Assembly: GCA_040902725.1 (NCBI GenBank)
Contig: JBBDWU010000009.1
Location: 132,176-196,175 of the forward strand
DNA length: 64,000 nucleotides
Direction of reading: 5' to 3'
From: JACVRU01 sp040902725
GTDB lineage: Bacteria > Actinomycetota > Thermoleophilia > Gaiellales > Gaiellaceae
Positions within the stretch are counted from its first letter, which is position 1; each line of letters opens with the position of its first letter. The notes below the pieces were generated by a model. It was not told the origin of the DNA and searched no databases. It worked only from the letters and a program-made list of their open reading frames with translations. The translations under genes and the position numbers were made by a program. Positions 53,177 to 61,338 of the stretch are shown here, one piece after another.

Positions 53177-54639
53177 GCGTGGACCAGGAAGCTCCCTCGC
53201 TCACCACCGCGGACGAGACGCCGCGGGTGTTCCTCAGCTATCGGCGGGCGGACACCCAGCCGAGCGCCATCCTCCTCTACAAGGAGCTGGCCGCGCGCTT
53301 CGGGCACGACACCGTCTGCATGGACATCTATTCGATTCCCGGCAGCGACAACTGGCTCGAGTACATCGAGCGCACGCTGGGGAAGAGCGCCCTCGTGCTG
53401 GCGGTGATCGGGCCGAACTGGCTCACCGCCACCGACGAGAAGGGCCGCCGGCTCGAGGATCCCTTGGATGTCCTCCGCCAGGAGCTGGAGCTGGCGCTCA
53501 AGCGCGACGTGCGGCTGATCCCGTTGCTCGTCCAGGGGGCGACGATGCCGAGAACGAGCGAGCTGCCCGAAGGACCCCTGCGTGGGATCGTCGACCGCTT
53601 CCCGGTCACGATCGGGGCCGCGTCGATCGACGAGGACATCGGCGGCGTGGCCGGCATGGTGGAGCGCATCCTGGAGGAGATGCGGGCGAACGTGGCCCGG
53701 GGGCTGGCCGATCAAGGAGATTTCGCGCGCGCCAGGGAAACCGCCGAGCTAATCGGGGACGAGCGAATCCGGCAGGAGGTGCTCGACTACATCGCCGGGC
53801 TCGACCACCCCGAGCCTCCGCCTCCGGGCGTGCGGATGTCGGTGCGGGAGTGCCTCGACGGCGCGGGCCTGAAGTACCACGACGCGGGCGAGGCGGTCGT
53901 CGTCCCGTTCGGCGGCCAGCGCACCGACCAGGTGCTCGTCTTCGCGCGCGAGCTGACGGACGGGACCGCCTTCTTCTCCGTCGAGTTCGACCCGTACAAA
54001 GGCAAGAAGAAGAACAAGGTCAAGCTCTACCAGCTCCTGCTCGGCCTGAGCTTCGCCGTCGACTACGTCAAGGGCATCGCGCTCTCGGAGGGCCGCTTCG
54101 CAATCGCGGCGGAGATCCCGCCTGGCGCGCTCACGCCGGAGAGCTGCGACGGCATCGTCCGCGGCCTGGTCGCGCTCGGCGACGTGGGCGGCCAGGACGA
54201 CCTGATCAGCGAGGAGAGCTGGCAGCTCCGAATCCAGCTGTGCAGGTTCCAGCAGGAGGCCACGATCAAGATCGACGAGGATCGCGCGCGGGCGGAGATG
54301 GTCGCGCTCCTCGAGGCCGCCGGCGCCAGGGTCGGCTCGCTCGGCTACCACGAGCTCGACCTCGGGATCGGGGAAGGTGCCCGCCCGGTCTCTCTCCACG
54401 TGAGCAGCCGCGTGATCTCGGTCATCCAGCCGCGGCCCGGTAAGAAGCCCGGCGACGACGTCAACAAGCTGACGCAGCTGCTGGAGCTGAACCGGGCCGT
54501 GAACGTCGCGAAGGTCGGGCTCGACTCGAGCGGCGACGTCGGGCTGCTCTACGAGCTGCCGGCCCCGGTGCCCGACGTCGTCGACCGCCTGAAGGAGCAG
54601 TTCAGCATCCTCATCTTCGGGCTGATCCTGCGCCTCTAG
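53173..54639 (+). CDS. TIR protein with two C-terminal YbjN-like domains
   Basis: 488 residues from GTG 53173 (GTGA coupling). TIR: VFLSYRRADTQPSAILLYKE, MDIYSIPGSDNWLEYIE, LVLAVIGPNWLTATDEKGRR, LRQELELALKRDVRLIPLLV. After a short helical linker, two tandem YbjN-like units follow: ~230-340 (VFARELTDGTAFFSVEF, YQLLLGLSFAVDYVKGIALS) and ~375-488 (ISVIQPRPGKKPGDDV, LTQLLELNRAVNVAKVGL). A TIR effector carrying its own chaperone-like sensor domains, next to two separate YbjN proteins and an unfoldase, is highly suggestive of a conflict system. Confidence 0.85.
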   Translation: MSVDQEAPSLTTADETPRVFLSYRRADTQPSAILLYKELAARFGHDTVCMDIYSIPGSDNWLEYIERTLGKSALVLAVIGPNWLTATDEKGRRLEDPLDVLRQELELALKRDVRLIPLLVQGATMPRTSELPEGPLRGIVDRFPVTIGAASIDEDIGGVAGMVERILEEMRANVARGLADQGDFARARETAELIGDERIRQEVLDYIAGLDHPEPPPPGVRMSVRECLDGAGLKYHDAGEAVVVPFGGQRTDQVLVFARELTDGTAFFSVEFDPYKGKKKNKVKLYQLLLGLSFAVDYVKGIALSEGRFAIAAEIPPGALTPESCDGIVRGLVALGDVGGQDDLISEESWQLRIQLCRFQQEATIKIDEDRARAEMVALLEAAGARVGSLGYHELDLGIGEGARPVSLHVSSRVISVIQPRPGKKPGDDVNKLTQLLELNRAVNVAKVGLDSSGDVGLLYELPAPVPDVVDRLKEQFSILIFGLILRL

Positions 54640-55049
54640 AAGCCGAGCCCCGTGAAGTCCCCGACCGTCGCCCAGAGCGCCAGCGGGGCCGCCCAAAAGA
54701 CGCCGGCGAGGATGCCGCCGGCAATCCGCCCGGTGGGCCCGTCGGCGTAGAAGGCTCCCAGGAAGAACACCCAGCCGAGCAGCGCGGCGAGGAGCACGGG
54801 GATCCAGAGGGCGATCTCGAGCGCGCGCCCCTCTCGCGCGAGATAAGCCGCCACGCACCCCAGCCCGGCGAGCAGCAGCAGCCCGCTCCACGGGACTACC
54901 CGCGGCGATCTGGGCGGGGTCAGCGCCCACCAGAGGACCATCGCCCCGACGGCGATCAGCCAGCCGCCCGCGAGCGCGACGGGCCGGTCGGTGTTCCCCG
55001 CCGAGTTGGCGATCAAGATGATCAGCAAGACCAGCCAGAGCCAGCCCAC
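54636..55049 (-). CDS. small multi-helix membrane protein, unknown
   Basis: 137 residues with about four hydrophobic helices (WLWLVLLIILIANSAG, AGGWLIAVGAMVLWWAL, WSGLLLLAGLGCVAAYLA, LWIPVLLAALLGWVFFLG). No family recognised. It is encoded between the two coupled runs on the opposite strand, its stop overlapping the TIR gene's stop by 4 bases. Start ATG 55049, divergent from the Nudix gene. Confidence 0.65.
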   Translation of the reverse strand: MGWLWLVLLIILIANSAGNTDRPVALAGGWLIAVGAMVLWWALTPPRSPRVVPWSGLLLLAGLGCVAAYLAREGRALEIALWIPVLLAALLGWVFFLGAFYADGPTGRIAGGILAGVFWAAPLALWATVGDFTGLGF

Positions 55050-55105
55050 GTGCCCTCCTGTCCGCCGACATTGTACGACGGGGCACGAAGGGGGAAGATG
55101 CGCCC

Positions 55106-55504
55106 GTGATCGGCGTGGCGGCCAAGGCGATCGTCCGCAGGCCCGACGGGCGCGTGCTGGTGATCCGCCGTCCGGACGACGCGAGGACGGACGCGGGCCT
55201 CTGGGACCTCCCCGGCGGCAAGATGGACCACGGCGAGACGCTCGAGCAGGTGGTCGTGCGCGAGGTCCGCGAGGAGACGGGCCTCGAGGTGCAGGTCGGC
55301 GGCGTCGTCCACGTCTCCTACTTCGAGTTCGACCCCTTCTGGGTGACCTGCGTCACGCTCGCCTGCGACGCCGACGGCGACGGCGTGCGGCTGAGCGGGG
55401 AGCACGTGGACTTCGCCTGGCTCGCGCCGGAGGAAGTTGGCGAGCGCGACTATGCGTGGACCGTCAAGGAGCAACTCGAGGCCTATGCGTCGGCAGCGGC
55501 GTAG
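55106..55504 (+). CDS. Nudix hydrolase
   Basis: 132 residues with an intact Nudix box GGKMDHGETLEQVVVREV followed by REETGLEV. This small MutT-like enzyme hydrolyses a nucleoside diphosphate linked to X (ADP-ribose, NADH or oxidised NTPs); the substrate cannot be read. Start GTG 55106. It overlaps the next gene by 20 bp, and with TIR proteins upstream and nucleotide-sensor domains downstream an ADP-ribose-type substrate is a reasonable guess. Confidence 0.92.
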   Translation: MIGVAAKAIVRRPDGRVLVIRRPDDARTDAGLWDLPGGKMDHGETLEQVVVREVREETGLEVQVGGVVHVSYFEFDPFWVTCVTLACDADGDGVRLSGEHVDFAWLAPEEVGERDYAWTVKEQLEAYASAAA

Positions 55505-57209
55505 CAAGCTCGTCTCCGCCTGGGACGCGATCGAGTGGCCCGCCGTCGCGCTGCTCGCGCTGACGGCGCTCGGCCTGGGCATCGAGGGCTTCCACCGCCA
55601 GCTTCCGGACCTGGGGGCGGGCGACATCGTCTACCGCGCGCTCCAGCTCTTCACGCTGGAGTCGGGCTCGCTCGAGCCGCCGATCGTCTGGGAGCTCGAC
55701 ATCGCCCGATTCCTCGCCCCCGCGGTCGCCGTCTATGCGGCCGCCAGCGCGCTCGCGGCCGTGTTCCAGGAGCAACTCCAGCTGCTGCGCACGCGCCTCT
55801 GGCGCGGACACGTCGTGATCGTGGGACTCGGCGAGCGCGGCCGGCTGCTCGCCGCGGGGTTCAAGGAGCGGGGCGACAAGGTGCTCGCGGTCGAGCGCGA
55901 CGCGGAGAACGACGCAGTCGCTCGCTGCCGCGACCTCGGCATCCCGGTCCTGATCGGCGACGCGACCGACGAGGACGTGCTGCTCAAGTCCCGCGTGCAG
56001 CACGCTCGCTACCTGGTCGCCGTCGGCAGCCACGACGGCGTCAACGCGGAGGTCGCCGTCGACGCGGGCGGGCTCGTCGCCGTCACGCGCGACGCCGACC
56101 AGTTCGCGTACGTCCACCTCGTCGACCGCCGCCTCTGCGAGCTCGTGCGCGAGAGCAGGGCCGGGCGCGGGACGCACGGGGCGTTCAAGCTCCGCTTCTT
56201 CAACGTCTACGAGAGCGGCGCCCGAGTATGGCTTGCCGAGCATCCGCCCTTCCACCTCGACGACGACGACCCGCATCTGGTCGTCGCCGGCGTCGGCGAG
56301 ATCGGCACCAGCCTCGTGCTCGGAGCCGTGCGGCAGTGGCTGGCCTTGCACCCGGAGACGGCCCTGCGCGGGGAGCCCGGCCCGCGGATCACGCTCGTCG
56401 ACCGCGCCGCGAACACCAAGCGCGAGCGGCTGCACGTCCGCAAGCCGCTGCTCAAGCGCTTCGTACGGCTCGAGGCGGCGGAGCTCGAGTTCGACTCGCC
56501 GGAGTTCGAGCGGGCGGACTTCCTCGCAGACGGCGCCTCGACGGTCTTCGTCTGCCTCGACGACGACGCCACGAGCCTCAAGGCGGCGCTGACGATGCTG
56601 CGCAGGCTGCGCGGCCGGAACGTGCCGGTCGTCGTCCGCATGCGGCAAGAGGCCGGGCTATCCCTCCTGCGCGCACACGAAGCGCCCAACCTGCACGCCT
56701 TCCACCTGCTCGACCGCGTCTGCACGCCGGAGGCGCTGCTGGGGCTGACGCGCACGGAGGTCCTGGCCCGCACCGGCCACGAGGAGTACGTGCGCGAGGC
56801 CGAGTCACGCGGCCACACGCCCGAGACGAACCCCTCGATGGTGCCGTGGGACGATCTGACCGAGGAGCTCCGCGAGTCCAACCGGCGCCAGCAGGATCAC
56901 GCGCTGGTGAAGCTGCGGGCGATCGGCTGCGAGATCGCTCCGCTCGAGGGCAGCCCCGACGCGCTCGTCGAGTTCAGCGAGGACGAGGTCGAGCTGATGG
57001 CGGAGCTGGAGCACGACCGCTGGCTGGCCGAGCGCCTCTTCGAGGGCTGGACTCGCGCGCCCGGGCCGAAGGACCCGGAGCGGAGGACGCACCCCGACAT
57101 CGTCCCGTTCCACGAGCTCGCGGACGAGGTCAAGGAGCTCGACCGGATGGTCGTCCGGCGCCTGCCCGAGCTCTTCGCTGCCGGCGGCTACCGGATCCGG
57201 CGACTGTGA
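55485..57209 (+). CDS. membrane TrkA-N (RCK-like) protein with a C-terminal RyR domain
   Basis: 574 residues. Two N-terminal hydrophobic helices (VALLALTALGLGI; FLAPAVAVYAAASALAA) resemble a minimal ion-channel pore region. A Rossmann TrkA-N domain (VVIVGLGERGRLLAAGF, ~109) and a second one (VVAGVGEIGTSLV, ~262) follow. The C-terminal ~90 residues are a RyR-repeat domain (ELMAELEHDRWLAERLFEGW, HPDIVPFHELADEVKELDR). RyR and TrkA-N both suggest nucleotide-ligand sensing. Start ATG 55485. Coupled to the RelA/SpoT-SLOG gene (GTGA). Confidence 0.82.
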   Translation: MRRQRRSKLVSAWDAIEWPAVALLALTALGLGIEGFHRQLPDLGAGDIVYRALQLFTLESGSLEPPIVWELDIARFLAPAVAVYAAASALAAVFQEQLQLLRTRLWRGHVVIVGLGERGRLLAAGFKERGDKVLAVERDAENDAVARCRDLGIPVLIGDATDEDVLLKSRVQHARYLVAVGSHDGVNAEVAVDAGGLVAVTRDADQFAYVHLVDRRLCELVRESRAGRGTHGAFKLRFFNVYESGARVWLAEHPPFHLDDDDPHLVVAGVGEIGTSLVLGAVRQWLALHPETALRGEPGPRITLVDRAANTKRERLHVRKPLLKRFVRLEAAELEFDSPEFERADFLADGASTVFVCLDDDATSLKAALTMLRRLRGRNVPVVVRMRQEAGLSLLRAHEAPNLHAFHLLDRVCTPEALLGLTRTEVLARTGHEEYVREAESRGHTPETNPSMVPWDDLTEELRESNRRQQDHALVKLRAIGCEIAPLEGSPDALVEFSEDEVELMAELEHDRWLAERLFEGWTRAPGPKDPERRTHPDIVPFHELADEVKELDRMVVRRLPELFAAGGYRIRRL

Positions 57210-59215
57210 CGACGACTGCTCCCGACCTGGAATGGGCGCGGGACCAGATCACGACTTACCGGGAGCGCTACCCCGACTACGAGCTCTACGCCTCCGTTCT
57301 CAAGGACGTGCTAGACCAGGCTGTGCCGAAGCTTGCGCCCCTGTCGATCGTGACGGCCCGGCCCAAGTCGATTGCCAGCTTCGGCGAGAAGATCTGGCGC
57401 AAGCGCGACCGGTACCGCCAGCCGGTCAACCGCATGACCGACCTCTGCGGCGCCCGGGTGATCACGCACACGGCGGCGCAGGTACGGGTCGTCTCCGAGT
57501 TCATCGAGCAGCACTTCGAGATCGACTGGGACAACACCGTCGACGTCGGCCAGCGGCTGAAGCCGACGGAGTTCGGCTACCGCTCCGTCCACTACATCGT
57601 CAAGTTCAAGCGGGGCGTCTTCCCGAGCGCCGAGGTGGACGTCGACGTTCCCTCGCTGCTCTACCGAATGCCCAACCGGCGTGCGGAGGTCCAGGTGCGC
57701 ACGATCCTCGAGCACGCCTGGGCCGACATCCTGCACGACCTGGTCTACAAGAGTCCCTTCCGCGTGCCGGAGCAATGGGTACGCGAGGTCGCCGGGCTCG
57801 CGGCGCTGCTCGAAGGCGCCGACGCCTCGGTCGCCCGCATCCAGGAGGGCCTCGCGGCCTTCCGGGCGAGCTACGGGGACTACCTGTCCCGGGAGCAGAT
57901 GCACGAGGAGATCGAGAAGCTGGCGATCGTCCTCGAGCACGATCCCGGCAACGCCGACCTCGCGAACCGGATCGGGAAGCTCGCCATCACGCTCGGCGAG
58001 TGGAGCGTGGCGATCAGAGTGCTCGGGGCCGCCGCCCGGACTCGCAATCCGGCGGTGCTGCGCGATCTCGGGATCGCCGTCTGCAAGCTGCACGAGACGC
58101 GCCCCGAGGGCCGGAAGTTCCGGCAGGGGCAGCGCTTGATCGAGCGCGCGGTCGCCCTGGACGACCGCGACTGGGACGCGCTCTCCTCGCTGGCGGGCAC
58201 CTGGCGCGGCATCGACGACGCGCAGGCGCGCCGGCTCTACCGCCGCGCGCTCGAAGCCGACCCGACGAACTCGTACCCCCTCGGCAACGTGCTTGCGTAC
58301 GAGATCGCCGAGCAGAAGGACCTCTCCGTCGTCGCGCTGATGGGCCCGACGATCGAGGCGGCGATCGCGCGCAGCCGCGAGCAGGCGGAGGTCGGCATCA
58401 ACCTGCCCTGGGCGTACTACAGCGTCGCCAAGTTCCACCTGCTGCTCGGACGCCCGTACGACGGCCTCGCCGCGTACGCGAAGGCGATCGACGTCACGAC
58501 CGCCGACTGGGTGCTCGACTCGTCCCAGCAGTCGCTCGAAGGCCTGGCGCCTGCCGCTGAGAGCATCCTGGGCTATGAAGCCGCCCGGCGGCTGCTCCTG
58601 GTCGCGCGGGCGGCGATGTTCGGCTCGACCGGGCCGGAGGTCGCGGCGCTCGCCTCTCCCGGCCCGGCAATCGCCGGTCCGGTCGTGATCGTCGCGGGCG
58701 GGTGCGACCCGAGCGTCGAAGAGGAGATGCAGGGATACCGCGACCTGCTCCTCGACGCGTTCTCGGAGTTCGAGGGCACGATCCTCTCCGGTGGAACGCG
58801 AGAGGGGATCAGCGGGCTCGTGGGTGACCTGTGCGAGCGCTATCCCGCAGTGATCCGCGCCATCGGCTACCTGCCGGCCAGCGGCTTGCCGGCCGACGCC
58901 ACGGTGGACGACCGCTATAGCGAGCTGCGGCGCACCGACGGCACCGGCTTCAGCGCGCTCGAGCCGCTCCAGAACTGGATCGATCTCATCACAGCGGGAG
59001 TCGCGCCGGGCGACGTCCGGCTGATCGGCATCAACGGCGGCATGATCGCCGCGACCGAGTACAGGCTCGCGCTCGCCTTGGGGGCACGGGTGGCGCTGCT
59101 CGAGGAGAGCGGCCGCGAGGCGGCGAGGCTGCTGCCCGACCCAGCCTGGAGCGGCTCGCCGCTGCTCAGCCGCCTGCCGCGCGACCCTTCGGCGTTGCGG
59201 GCCTTCCTCGTCTAG
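57206..59215 (+). CDS. RelA/SpoT-synthetase domain, TPR, and SLOG-like sensor fusion
   Basis: 669 residues from GTG 57206. Residues 1-~215 are a RelA/SpoT nucleotidyltransferase (NRMTDLCGARVITHT, LKPTEFGYRSVHY, VQVRTILEHAWADILHDLVY). Residues ~230-460 hold TPR-like helical repeats (EHDPGNADLANRIGKLA, RLYRRALEADPTNS). The C terminus (~490-669) is a SLOG/TRPM-like Rossmannoid (VVIVAGGCDP, ILSGGTREGISG, RLIGINGGMIAATEYRLAL). It could make a ppGpp-like alarmone or modify another nucleotide when its SLOG domain binds a signal. No hydrolase (HD) domain is present. Confidence 0.88.
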   Translation: MTTTAPDLEWARDQITTYRERYPDYELYASVLKDVLDQAVPKLAPLSIVTARPKSIASFGEKIWRKRDRYRQPVNRMTDLCGARVITHTAAQVRVVSEFIEQHFEIDWDNTVDVGQRLKPTEFGYRSVHYIVKFKRGVFPSAEVDVDVPSLLYRMPNRRAEVQVRTILEHAWADILHDLVYKSPFRVPEQWVREVAGLAALLEGADASVARIQEGLAAFRASYGDYLSREQMHEEIEKLAIVLEHDPGNADLANRIGKLAITLGEWSVAIRVLGAAARTRNPAVLRDLGIAVCKLHETRPEGRKFRQGQRLIERAVALDDRDWDALSSLAGTWRGIDDAQARRLYRRALEADPTNSYPLGNVLAYEIAEQKDLSVVALMGPTIEAAIARSREQAEVGINLPWAYYSVAKFHLLLGRPYDGLAAYAKAIDVTTADWVLDSSQQSLEGLAPAAESILGYEAARRLLLVARAAMFGSTGPEVAALASPGPAIAGPVVIVAGGCDPSVEEEMQGYRDLLLDAFSEFEGTILSGGTREGISGLVGDLCERYPAVIRAIGYLPASGLPADATVDDRYSELRRTDGTGFSALEPLQNWIDLITAGVAPGDVRLIGINGGMIAATEYRLALALGARVALLEESGREAARLLPDPAWSGSPLLSRLPRDPSALRAFLV

Positions 59216-59253
59216 CCAACGACGAAGGTCAGCCGGTCCGTGTCGCGCCCCGC

Positions 59254-60216
59254 TCAGACGGCAATGACGATCTTGCCGCGGGCGTGCCCCTCGCCGAGGT
59301 ACCGCAAGGCTTCGGCGGTCTCGGCGAGCTCGTAGCGCCGGTCGACGACCGGCGTGATCTGTCGGGTCTCGAGGAGCTCTCGCAGGACCTCCAGGTCCGG
59401 CTTGTTGAACTTGGCGATGAAGAAGCCGACCGTCCGGCTGCTTCCCACTGCCGCCAGGCGGACCTTGAGGATGTGGCGCAGCGGCCCGAGGAGACGACCG
59501 CCCTTGGGCGCCCCGGCGATGACCAGGGTCGCCTCGCGGGTCAGCACGCGCTTGCACTCCCGCCACGACCTGCTTCCCGCGACGTCGAACAGGAGGTCGT
59601 AGCGCTCCCCGGTCCGGGTGAAGTCCTCCTGGGTGTAGTCGATGACGCGGTCGGCGCCGAGCGATCGCGCGGTGTCCACGTTCGCCGTGCTGCACACGGC
59701 GGTCACTTCCGCGCCGAGCGCCTTGGCGATCTGCACGGCGAAGGTGCCCACGCCTCCCGACGCGCCGTTGATCAGCACCTTCTGCCCGGGCTGCAGCTGA
59801 CCCTTGTCGCGCAGGCCCTGGAGCGCGGTCAGCGCCGCCACGGGCACGGCGGCCGCTTCTTCGAAGCTCAGGTGGGCGGGCTTTTTCACGACACCGACGC
59901 GAACCGAGACGTACTCGGCGAGCGACCCTGTCCTCCCGCCGAAAACGTCGTCACCGGGGCTCAGCCCCGTGACGTCCTTGCCGACCGCCTCGACCGTCCC
60001 GGCGAAGTCGACGCCGACCAGCCGGTCCTTCGGCTTGAGCAGCGCCCTCCCGCGGACGAGGTATGGCCTGCCCGTCACGGAATACCAGTCGGCGGGGTTC
60101 AGCGAGGCCGCGTGAACTCGCACGAGCACGCTGTCGTCGGCGAGCTCCGGCTTGTCGACCTCCCCAAGCGCGAGCACGTCAGGCGAGCCGTAGCGGTCGC
60201 GGACGATCGCCCTCAT
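59254..60216 (-). CDS. NAD(P)-dependent medium-chain dehydrogenase/quinone reductase
   Basis: 320 residues of the zeta-crystallin-like MDR family: VRVHAASLNPADWYSVTG, GVDFAGTVEAVG, LINGASGGVGTFAVQIAKALGA (dinucleotide loop), GADRVIDYTQEDF and a C-terminal GKIVIAV. The zinc ligands of alcohol dehydrogenases are absent, suggesting a quinone or enone reductase. Start ATG 60216, coupled (ATGA) to the small ORF just upstream. First of three tandem paralogues. Confidence 0.88.
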   Translation of the reverse strand: MRAIVRDRYGSPDVLALGEVDKPELADDSVLVRVHAASLNPADWYSVTGRPYLVRGRALLKPKDRLVGVDFAGTVEAVGKDVTGLSPGDDVFGGRTGSLAEYVSVRVGVVKKPAHLSFEEAAAVPVAALTALQGLRDKGQLQPGQKVLINGASGGVGTFAVQIAKALGAEVTAVCSTANVDTARSLGADRVIDYTQEDFTRTGERYDLLFDVAGSRSWRECKRVLTREATLVIAGAPKGGRLLGPLRHILKVRLAAVGSSRTVGFFIAKFNKPDLEVLRELLETRQITPVVDRRYELAETAEALRYLGEGHARGKIVIAV

Positions 60217-60377
60217 GGTCGGTGCCAGAGCGTCACGAGGACGTGGAGAGACGACCGGCGTGCCCGCCGCGGACGACGGGCGCGTGCCTGCAGCGCCAGG
60301 CGCTCGGCATCGGCCTCGGCTTCATGGTGACGCCGGTGGTCCTGGGTCAGCTGTCGAAGTGCGTCGTGGTTGAGCAT
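60213..60377 (-). CDS. 54-residue basic helical protein, unknown
   Basis: Starts at ATG 60377 after a good AGGAAGG. The product begins MLNHDALRQLTQDHRRHHEA, continues with DAERLALQARARRPRR and ends VLVTLWHRP. It is strongly Arg/His-rich, N-terminal helix amphipathic, with a short hydrophobic end. Its TGA overlaps the ATG of the dehydrogenase (ATGA), a coupling pattern seen for real genes here. Similar small basic 'downstream-of-MDR' ORFs occur in actinobacteria, to my recollection. Function unknown. Confidence 0.6.
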   Translation of the reverse strand: MLNHDALRQLTQDHRRHHEAEADAERLALQARARRPRRARRSSLHVLVTLWHRP

Positions 60378-60390
60378 GGCTTCCTTCCTC

Positions 60391-61338
60391 TCAGTGAGTA
60401 ATTGTCAGGACGACGTTCCCGGTCTTCTGCCACGTCTCGACGTACCTCGTCGCCTCGACCACCTGCTCGAATGGATACGTGCGATCGATCACGGCGCGGT
60501 ACTCGCCTCCCTCGAGCAGCCGCTTGACGAGGAGGAGATCCTCCTGCTCGTACCGCGGCCACGCCGCGACGATCCTCCGGTTGCTCCAGCGGGTCAGGAG
60601 GACGCCCAGCACGTTCCAGAACCCGTCCGTGAGCACGAACATCCCGCCGGGGACGAGCGAGTCGCGGTACCGCAACCCGACGATCTTCCCGACCGCGTCG
60701 ACGATCACGTCGTACTTCTCGCCGCGCTTCCTGAAGTCCTCGCTCTGGTAGTCGATGACGACGTCGGCGCCGAGCGAGCGCACGAGCCCGACGTTCTTCG
60801 TGCCGCACACCGCCGTGACGTGCGCACCGAGGTGGCGCCCGAGCTGCACGCACGCCGTTCCGCACGAGCCTGACGCGCCGTACACGAGCAGGCGTGTACC
60901 CGTTCCGACACGCCCCCGCCGCAGGGCAAGCAGCCCCTGATATGCGCCGTCGATCACGGCCGCTCCCTCCTCGAAGCTCAGTGCGTCCGGCAGGTGTGCG
61001 ACCAGGCGGCTCTCGCGGACGGTCACCAGCTCTGCGTTCGCGCCGTGGTTCTTCATTCCGAACACGCGATCGCCGACGGCGAACTCGGTCACCGCCGACC
61101 CGACCGCCTCGACCTCGCCGGCGAACTCCATCCCGAGCGTCGTCCACTTCGGGCGGAAGAAGCCGATCATGAAACGCCAGACGAACGGCTTCGCGCGGCG
61201 CACGTGGCAGTCGGTCTGGTTGACCGTCGTCGCGCGCACGCGCACGAGCAGCTCGTCGTCGGCGGGCACGGGCGCCGGGACGTCCTCGATGCGCAGCACC
61301 TCCGGCGGGCCGAACCGGTCGTGGACGACGGCTCTCAT
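60391..61338 (-). CDS. NAD(P)-dependent medium-chain dehydrogenase/quinone reductase, second paralogue
   Basis: 315 residues: MRAVVHDRFGPPEVLRIEDV, VRVRATTVNQTDCHVRRA, GMEFAGEVEAVG, LVYGASGSCGTACVQLGRHLGA and VIDYQSEDFRK. It is clearly a paralogue of its two neighbours, closest to the one upstream (both start MRAVVHDR). No zinc ligands are seen. Start ATG 61338 overlaps the stop of the upstream fusion gene (ATGA). The enone or quinone substrate is unknown. Confidence 0.88.
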   Translation of the reverse strand: MRAVVHDRFGPPEVLRIEDVPAPVPADDELLVRVRATTVNQTDCHVRRAKPFVWRFMIGFFRPKWTTLGMEFAGEVEAVGSAVTEFAVGDRVFGMKNHGANAELVTVRESRLVAHLPDALSFEEGAAVIDGAYQGLLALRRGRVGTGTRLLVYGASGSCGTACVQLGRHLGAHVTAVCGTKNVGLVRSLGADVVIDYQSEDFRKRGEKYDVIVDAVGKIVGLRYRDSLVPGGMFVLTDGFWNVLGVLLTRWSNRRIVAAWPRYEQEDLLLVKRLLEGGEYRAVIDRTYPFEQVVEATRYVETWQKTGNVVLTITH

